From: a virus
Strand: one strand, 5' to 3'
IMG/VR virus record: IMGVR_UViG_3300037493_005408
Location: 1-33,927 of that record
DNA length: 33,927 bases
Positions 29,150-33,927 of this stretch are shown piece after piece. Numbering within the stretch: position 1 is the stretch's first letter; every line of letters starts with the position of its first letter. The position numbers and the translations under genes are program-made. A model generated the notes under the pieces. It did not search any database. It had not been told where the DNA came from and worked only from the letters and a program-made list of their open reading frames with translations.

Positions 29150-29600
29150 GTTCGTATTTACCCCCATCTAAAGCCCTTAAGACTTGGTTTCTTAGGGGTT
29201 TTTTTGTTGTGTAACTTACATGCACCCACGCCGGATTTGTAGCCGTACCATGCTCCCAAATAAGTTGATCAAACTTTAAACTTGCTTTTATATAATTAAA
29301 AATATCAGCATTTGTAATTTGGTGTGAGTGTCCGTCCATATCAATATCAATGGCTTCCCCCCTGGAATGCTGGCTATTTTTAGCGGCGCCTTTAATTAAA
29401 TTGCAAAGTTCTACCGAACGGAATCCACTACTAATATAAATTGGCACGCGGAAGTTGTTGCGTACTGGTTCAAATATATGCTCGGCTAATTGTTTAAGAT
29501 TCTCTATTTGCTCGGCGTTGGGCATATTAGTTAAGCCGGCACGCTTTGCGCTATCGGATCTAATAAGTTCGCCTAGTGTAAGGTGTTCACTAATGACCAT
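29142..29600 (-). CDS. Peptidase M15 endolysin
   Basis: A 152-residue enzyme from the ATG at 29600; an earlier start would lie inside the spanin gene. The Zn-binding set of M15 is visible: SSGFRS, HSRGEAIDID (HxxGxAxD, H78 and D85) and PAWVHVSY (second His). It cleaves cross-links in peptidoglycan. The C-terminus ends ALDGGKYELI. It overlaps the 3' end of the DnaA-like gene by 8 bases on the other strand and contains that unit's terminator. Confidence 0.9.
   Translation of the reverse strand: MVISEHLTLGELIRSDSAKRAGLTNMPNAEQIENLKQLAEHIFEPVRNNFRVPIYISSGFRSVELCNLIKGAAKNSQHSRGEAIDIDMDGHSHQITNADIFNYIKASLKFDQLIWEHGTATNPAWVHVSYTTKKPLRNQVLRALDGGKYELI
29174..29205 (+). terminator. Intrinsic terminator of the rightward unit
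   Basis: Stem CCCTTAAGA/TCTTAGGGG (29174-29182, 29190-29198), nine pairs with one G-T, loop of 7, then seven T. It lies just after the DnaA-like stop but inside the coding region of the convergent endolysin gene. Read on the minus strand it lacks a T tract, so it should be directional. Confidence 0.85.
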
Positions 29601-30070
29601 AAATAACGCTTTAAAAATATAAAACCTACTATTGCAATAATAAGCCACCAAAAACGGCGCTCGGCTTGTTGCTTGTACTTATGCTCGGTATTGTATAAAA
29701 CCTTGTAAAAACGCACGCTATCCATCAATATAGCTACTTTACGCACGTCCACTATATAGCCGGTATGAATTTTAACTATGTCCCTAGTTTTGTATATAGT
29801 TTTACCTTGCTCGGTTAGGGTTATAATATTATTAATAGTATCGCGCTTGTAGTTGGTAATAGTGTCAGTCTTGGTAATAGTATCGCTATTAAGTATAAAG
29901 GCGGTATCGTTGGCGCATGGGCGCTCTAGGGCTAAGGTGTTAAACACTCTATTACTTGCGTCCCTATTGTTTAAAACTAAGCGTTCGGCCTTGCGGATAG
30001 GATTGCACGAAATTATAAGCAACGCAACTATTGCCAAATAAATAAGTATAAGTTTATTTATGGGTGCCAT
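29573..30070 (-). CDS. Probable unimolecular spanin
   Basis: A 165-residue protein with a lipoprotein signal at the N-terminus (lipobox LIISC, Cys at residue 22) and a single membrane helix near the C-terminus (WWLIIAIVGFIFL, about 141-153). The middle is beta-strand-like (DTITKTDTITNYKRDTI, TIYKTRDIVKIHTGYIV). This topology, outer-membrane lipid anchor plus inner-membrane helix in one chain, is the definition of a u-spanin. It lies between the holin-like genes and the endolysin. Confidence 0.75.
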   Translation of the reverse strand: MAPINKLILIYLAIVALLIISCNPIRKAERLVLNNRDASNRVFNTLALERPCANDTAFILNSDTITKTDTITNYKRDTINNIITLTEQGKTIYKTRDIVKIHTGYIVDVRKVAILMDSVRFYKVLYNTEHKYKQQAERRFWWLIIAIVGFIFLKRYLWSLVNTLH

Positions 30071-30248
30071 AACGTGTATCGTGTGGGTTAAGCCAGTTTA
30101 CAATAATTGGTAGCATTGATATTACACCAGCGCTTATAACTTCTTCTAAGGTAACTTCGTAAATATTGCCTTTAGTTATTATCATAGTAAGTATTGCCGT
30201 TATGGCAACCTTTAGCCAGCTTCCGTAAATACTATTTAGGAACTTCAT
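30054..30248 (-). CDS. Putative holin-like membrane protein
   Basis: A 64-residue protein with two hydrophobic segments (KVAITAILTMIITKG and AGVISMLPIIVNWL) and a short charged tail (NPHDTRYGTHK). Its size, two helices and position in the lysis block suit a holin. The N-terminal MKFLNSIYGSWLKV is typical of small membrane proteins found before endolysins in this phage group. It overlaps the spanin and the neighbouring membrane gene. Confidence 0.6.
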   Translation of the reverse strand: MKFLNSIYGSWLKVAITAILTMIITKGNIYEVTLEEVISAGVISMLPIIVNWLNPHDTRYGTHK

Positions 30249-30423
30249 TTCGTTTTACTTTTTTAGTAGCGTTGTAATAATAACGTATGGCCATAATACC
30301 CGAAACGATTGCCACCAAACCCGCTACCATTGTTATTAATGGTTGCACTTGTGTAATGGTTAAGGTTGCGGCGGTCATGCTTACGCCGGTGTTTATTAGC
30401 GCATTGCTAGAATCTTGAGTCAT
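30232..30423 (-). CDS. Second small membrane protein of the lysis block
   Basis: A 63-residue protein with a hydrophobic middle (VQPLITMVAGLVAIVSGIMA) and a basic C-terminus (NATKKVKRNEVPK). It overlaps the holin-like gene by 17 bases. It could be the holin, a pinholin or an antiholin; the sequence does not decide. Confidence 0.6.
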   Translation of the reverse strand: MTQDSSNALINTGVSMTAATLTITQVQPLITMVAGLVAIVSGIMAIRYYYNATKKVKRNEVPK

Positions 30424-30677
30424 TATCTATTATTATAAGCATTAATGTAATCAAGATCCACATCGTACCCAAAAGAATGGTAACCCATCGGCTCCGGCCA
30501 CACCTTATATTTGCTAAAATTAGTGGCTTCTTTGTTGGGCCAAATAATATCGATGCTATACATTTGAGCGCTAGCTTCGTCTAAAAAGCCTAAAGGTATT
30601 GCAATAACATCTTCGGCTAGGGTTTGTTTTAAAGTTGACCAAGTGGCTTCGGTCATTTCGTATTTTCTAAATTGCAT
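30423..30677 (-). CDS. Small hypothetical protein between tail and lysis genes
   Basis: An 84-residue protein beginning MQFRKYEMTEATWSTLKQTL and including GFLDEASAQMYSIDIIWPNK. The stop shares a base with the next ATG. Proteins of this kind are found beside tail-fibre genes. Function not recognised. Confidence 0.6.
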   Translation of the reverse strand: MQFRKYEMTEATWSTLKQTLAEDVIAIPLGFLDEASAQMYSIDIIWPNKEATNFSKYKVWPEPMGYHSFGYDVDLDYINAYNNR

Positions 30678-30679
30678 AT

Positions 30680-32479
30680 TTATAAAGTTGTAAGGGTTGC
30701 TAATTCGGCGTTGGTTAAACGTGTTTTAAATACTAAGGTTTGTTTTATATTTGTTTGTTCTCCAGTTACACTTAAACTAGCATTACTACCAAAACCAAAA
30801 ACACTTAAAGCAGAATTAAAAGTAAAAGTTGAAGTGCCTGAAGCAACTTGCGTTCCATTAAAATAAGCCGCCCAATCTCCAGACTTATAAGCTATTGCAC
30901 ATTTTACATAATCATTAGTTAAAGCAGTATTTGTATTATTTAAAATAATAACTCCACCTCCTTGAATGTAAAATAAAAATTTATCAGGATTTACACTTAT
31001 CTCTTTACCTAATATAATAGAATTTGTAAAAGCGCCACTTGTTAATGCAATATAATTACTAGATCCATCAACCGAAGGGACTTTAAACTCAGCAAATAAA
31101 GTTCCCTCAGTTTGTCCTATTAAAGAACTTGCAGAAGTTTTATTACAAACATCCGAATTCCTAGTAACAGTCGCCGCGGTTGTTGGGATATAACTTGTAG
31201 CGTACGCGCCGGCTTCTACTTGTGCGCCCCACACATATAAGCTAGACGTTCCGTCGCCGGTGTAGTTATTGCCGTTTGCGTCATTACTATTTCTTAACAT
31301 TAAAAAAAATGCAGAACTTATAGTTGCCGTTGCGGTTGCCGTTGCTATGCAACGATACCAACCATTGCCATAGTTTTCAATTTTACCAGTAACGCTACCA
31401 GAGGACGTAGTTATTACTCCGGTTTGAATATTAAAATTAGAATTTAAAGAAACCCCAAAAGCAGTAGAGCCAAAACCAATATTAAATCTTCTATCTCCGC
31501 TTCCTTGCTTTACAAAAGCACTTATAGTATAAGTTGTACCAGATACAAAACTAAAATTTCTTTGTAAACTATGTTGACCACTTGAGCTATTTTCAATAAC
31601 TAAATCAGCATTATTATATCCATCCGGACTTATTGCTACATTACCACTAACATTAAGTGCATTCCTAGTCCAACCAGTTGTATTATCTAACATTTGACTA
31701 TAAATCATTAAATTCGTCCTTGTTGGCTCCATTAATAATTGAGGGCAAGTACTACCAAAATAGTCTAAACGTGGTAGGTTTGTAACCGGCCCTTGCGTAA
31801 CCGCTGCTGTTGTGGTATCTATATAATTTGTAGCGAAGTCGCCAGTTTGTCCTTGCGCGCGCCAAATATAAACGGAATTTGTTGTGGTTGAATTTTCGTT
31901 TTGTACCGCAGATAAAGAATCAACTAATTGAATATTTGCAGCGGTAGTAGTACCTATAAATGTAAATTGACAACGATACCAACCACCTCCAATGCTTGTC
32001 ATTGTTCCAGTACTACTAGCTCCGGCAGAAAAAGTGCCGGTAGTTAAATCAAAATTAACAAATAATGTACCCGACCTAAGCTGTATAAATGAATGTGTAT
32101 TTGCTTTAGCATATACCGAAAAAGTTTTTGCTTCATTTGTACTACTATAAACAGTTTGAATTATTAATTTAGTATTTGAAGTGCTAGAACTACCAGCTAA
32201 AGAAAATGCAGTTGTGCCAGTATTAGGGTCCGCAATGCCGGTGCCTATTGTTGTATTTGTTTTAGTCCAACTTGCATTACTAAAAACGTTTGATTGCAAC
32301 GCTAAATTTGTAATACAACGCTCAATAATACCAGCGCTATTCACTCTTGTTGCAGTATCGCCCGTTCTTGTAAAGGCCATATCGCCCGTTCCATCGGTAG
32401 GCTTTGCACTATATAAGGTGCCTACTTTATATCCGCTAGGGATAGTTATAATTGAAGCATTGTCGTAAAATGATGCCAT
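30680..32479 (-). CDS. Tail fibre/receptor-binding protein with carbohydrate-binding-like domains
   Basis: A 599-residue protein made of repeated beta-sandwich modules. It opens with MAFTRTGDTATRVNSAGIIE, a pattern common to phage fibre and carbohydrate-binding proteins. Two related domains follow, each with a GWYRC strand and a closing segment (SVYIWRAQGQTGDFATNYID; SLYVWGAQVEAGAYATSYIP). The C-terminal 130 residues (GTLFAEFKV, YKSGDWAAYFNGTQVASG) look like a concanavalin A/LamG module. Base composition varies between modules, suggesting mosaic exchange. Adsorption to host glycans is the likely role. Confidence 0.75.
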   Translation of the reverse strand: MASFYDNASIITIPSGYKVGTLYSAKPTDGTGDMAFTRTGDTATRVNSAGIIERCITNLALQSNVFSNASWTKTNTTIGTGIADPNTGTTAFSLAGSSSTSNTKLIIQTVYSSTNEAKTFSVYAKANTHSFIQLRSGTLFVNFDLTTGTFSAGASSTGTMTSIGGGWYRCQFTFIGTTTAANIQLVDSLSAVQNENSTTTNSVYIWRAQGQTGDFATNYIDTTTAAVTQGPVTNLPRLDYFGSTCPQLLMEPTRTNLMIYSQMLDNTTGWTRNALNVSGNVAISPDGYNNADLVIENSSSGQHSLQRNFSFVSGTTYTISAFVKQGSGDRRFNIGFGSTAFGVSLNSNFNIQTGVITTSSGSVTGKIENYGNGWYRCIATATATATISSAFFLMLRNSNDANGNNYTGDGTSSLYVWGAQVEAGAYATSYIPTTAATVTRNSDVCNKTSASSLIGQTEGTLFAEFKVPSVDGSSNYIALTSGAFTNSIILGKEISVNPDKFLFYIQGGGVIILNNTNTALTNDYVKCAIAYKSGDWAAYFNGTQVASGTSTFTFNSALSVFGFGSNASLSVTGEQTNIKQTLVFKTRLTNAELATLTTL

Positions 32480-32490
32480 AGTTTATTTTT

Positions 32491-32847
32491 TTAATTATAT
32501 TTTAAAAATCTTATTTTATTAGTAAAGCAAGTAAACCCTTCAACTATGCCGCCGGCAGCAATTACTCTTGTACTAAAGCTATTCGCCTCGGTTACGCTAA
32601 TAAAACCTTGCTCGGCTAAGGTTTGCATCCAAGTTCCATTTAAACTTAAACCCATAACACTTACTAAGGCTTGCTCCCACGTTCCGTTAACTACATCGGT
32701 TGCGCCCATAAATCTTGCAAGCGCTTCAATCCAAGTTCCATTAACCGGATTCATTACCCCGTTGGCCTCACATATTGCTTGTAGCCATGTGCTTTGCGTA
32801 TCGGTTACGCCGTTAAGGTTTGCAAAGTCTTGTATATATATTCCCAT
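32491..32847 (-). CDS. Small virion-associated protein with Trp repeats
   Basis: A 118-residue protein with four 16-18 residue repeats built on (N)GTWxxAL: STWLQAICEANG, GTWIEALARFMG, GTWEQALVSVMG and GTWMQTLAEQG. It ends with FSTRVIAAGGIVEGFTCF, a motif also in the 407-residue baseplate protein. It lies between the connector and fibre genes. A role as a tail or fibre adaptor is an inference. Confidence 0.6.
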   Translation of the reverse strand: MGIYIQDFANLNGVTDTQSTWLQAICEANGVMNPVNGTWIEALARFMGATDVVNGTWEQALVSVMGLSLNGTWMQTLAEQGFISVTEANSFSTRVIAAGGIVEGFTCFTNKIRFLKYN

Positions 32848-32853
32848 AGTTTA

Positions 32854-33288
32854 TTAATTTAAAGGCATATCGCACGCGTCAAAGTCCGATATTGTGTTCA
32901 TGTTAAAAGTTAATTCTACGCCACTTAAATAATCTTCAAACTTATCAAGTACAAAGTTATAAGATATATTTTCGTCAATCTCGAAGTCGTTACCGCCGTT
33001 GCGCAATTTACTTATAATGTCGGCGGCTATGCCAAGTTGATCGCTAGCTACATCTGGTTCGAACTCGGCTTCAATGCCGGCCTTATCCAAAAACCAAAGC
33101 GTAACGCTATACACTTGCTCGCGCCCTATGTTTAAACTTCCATTATTAATGGCATAGCAAGCAATAGGGTAAATAGGTTGATCACTTACAAATAGCCACT
33201 CTCTTGGCGTCGCGTTCTTCACGCTTCGTATCATTGCATGGCTTTCTAGTAGTGTCCTTATTGTTTTTATTACTTGGTTGTAAGTCAT
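32854..33288 (-). CDS. Putative tail completion/terminator protein
   Basis: A 144-residue protein beginning MTYNQVIKTIRTLLESHAMI. The VYSVTLWFLDKAG strand and the DKFEDYLSGVELTFNM end are typical of small tail terminator-like or neck proteins that follow the DUF6712-type connector in this phage group. The mix of helix and strand suits a ring-forming protein. The specific role is inferred from position. Confidence 0.55.
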   Translation of the reverse strand: MTYNQVIKTIRTLLESHAMIRSVKNATPREWLFVSDQPIYPIACYAINNGSLNIGREQVYSVTLWFLDKAGIEAEFEPDVASDQLGIAADIISKLRNGGNDFEIDENISYNFVLDKFEDYLSGVELTFNMNTISDFDACDMPLN

Positions 33289-33323
33289 TAAATTTTTGTT
33301 TTACTTTATCAATAAACTCGCGT

Positions 33324-33893
33324 TTATAACTTCGTATCTTCATAAGGGTAGTCTAGGTTTGAAAATCTTCTATTGTTATATCGTCCTAAATATATTGGCG
33401 AAGTATATGCCTTTGTTTGCGGCGCTATATCGTCAAAGCCACTTCCGTAGTCTAAATATTGCGGGAATAACTCGGCATTTTCGCGAAGGTAGTCTATAAG
33501 GCGTTGCTTATAAAACTCGCCGTTTTCCATGTACTTACGCTCTAATAGTTCAAGTTGGCCTTTACTTGGGTTGTTGCTTTCTTCGGCGCTTTTTTGTAAA
33601 ACACCTTTACTAAAAAATTGATAGCTTGTACTTACTACCATTTCGGCAATAGTAAACCAAAGTAAAGAATCGGTTACGTAGTCGTCAAGTAATGCCTTTT
33701 CGGTAAGGGTTAAATTGTCGGCATCGATGCCAGCTTGCAACCTATTGTAAAGCCCACTACCTAGGGCCGGCAAAATGTATTTATCTTGCGCTAGCTTAAT
33801 AGTTGGCTTTATTTGTTTGCCGTCTATGGCATCGCTTATGGCGGTGCGGCTTTTAATTAAGGTTTCGTTTATAAAAAGTATATTTAAACTCAT
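33324..33893 (-). CDS. Head-tail connector (DUF6712-like)
   Basis: A 189-residue, mainly helical protein. LFINETLIKSRTAISDAIDG, KPTIKLAQDKYILPALGSGL and YNRLQAG are the typical opening of the DUF6712-type adaptor family. Across the circular join it follows the portal-MuF gene by only a few bases (portal ends at 97, equal to 33897). This is the expected place for a head-completion adaptor. Confidence 0.8.
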   Translation of the reverse strand: MSLNILFINETLIKSRTAISDAIDGKQIKPTIKLAQDKYILPALGSGLYNRLQAGIDADNLTLTEKALLDDYVTDSLLWFTIAEMVVSTSYQFFSKGVLQKSAEESNNPSKGQLELLERKYMENGEFYKQRLIDYLRENAELFPQYLDYGSGFDDIAPQTKAYTSPIYLGRYNNRRFSNLDYPYEDTKL

Positions 33894-33927
33894 ATTTTAT
33901 TTTTTACGTGTTACTACTTTTACATCC
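33801..33927. repeat. Right copy of the 127-bp identical end repeat
   Basis: Identical to 1-127. It covers the start of the DUF6712-like gene (up to 33893) and the last codons of the portal gene. One copy should be dropped when the circle is closed. Confidence 0.95.

Noticed and set aside
1-33927. Integrase, repressor, reverse transcriptase or tRNA genes
   Set aside because: I looked for these and saw no integrase catalytic motifs, reverse transcriptase YxDD motif or cloverleaf; a diversity-generating retroelement and lysogeny module are therefore not supported.

Overview
The window is the complete genome of a tailed bacteriophage with a long, probably non-contractile tail. The first 127 bases are repeated exactly as the last 127, so the contig closes into a circle of 33,800 unique bases, and two genes that look cut at the ends are whole across the join. 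The host is most likely a member of the Bacteroidota, probably Flavobacteria-like. The candidate promoters have the Bacteroidota -7 form TAnnTTTG, Shine-Dalgarno sequences are mostly absent, and the genes resemble those of phages of that phylum. No integrase, repressor, tRNA or CRISPR array was seen, so the phage is probably virulent.

The genome has two divergent transcription units. A 178-base region (22942-23119) carries one TATATTTG box facing each way. The rightward unit (23120-29149) holds replication and early functions: an SSB, a PD-(D/E)XK nuclease, a DnaQ/PolB-type exonuclease with a zinc ribbon, a DUF3310 protein, an HExxH protein, a PAPS-reductase-like PP-loop protein, an SF2 helicase, several tiny genes (two of them membrane peptides) and a DnaA domain IV-like protein. 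It ends at a hairpin terminator lying inside the tail-to-tail endolysin gene.

The leftward unit starts at 22941 and runs down through coordinate 1, continuing around the circle to 29142. It begins with a secreted 3D-domain protein, a small basic protein, a VRR-NUC nuclease, a beta-class DNA methyltransferase and a primase-polymerase/SF3 helicase, all closely coupled. A sigma-like regulator follows, with its own promoter box. Next come a small membrane protein, small conserved proteins and a surface-chemistry cassette of two glycosyltransferases and a LpxA-like acyltransferase. A striking palindrome cluster (15788-15953) interrupts the cassette. The late genes then follow: TerS, TerL, a tail-assembly-chaperone pair joined by a probable -1 frameshift, tail and baseplate proteins, a tape measure, protease, scaffold, major capsid, a tube-like protein and a portal-MuF fusion. 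Across the join come connectors, a carbohydrate-binding tail protein, holin-like proteins, a probable unimolecular spanin and an M15 endolysin.

The points most worth a second look are: (1) a run of 15 G inside the methyltransferase, at the edge of a compositionally foreign target-recognition segment, which suggests phase-variable and exchangeable DNA modification; (2) the tandem 20-22 bp palindromes sharing a GTTATAAC centre between the surface-chemistry genes; (3) the canonical T_TTT_TTT slippery site; (4) a tail protein with seven 53-residue cysteine-rich repeats; and (5) a foreign-looking PP-loop sulfur-transfer-like gene. All functions are read from sequence alone; no database search was run.
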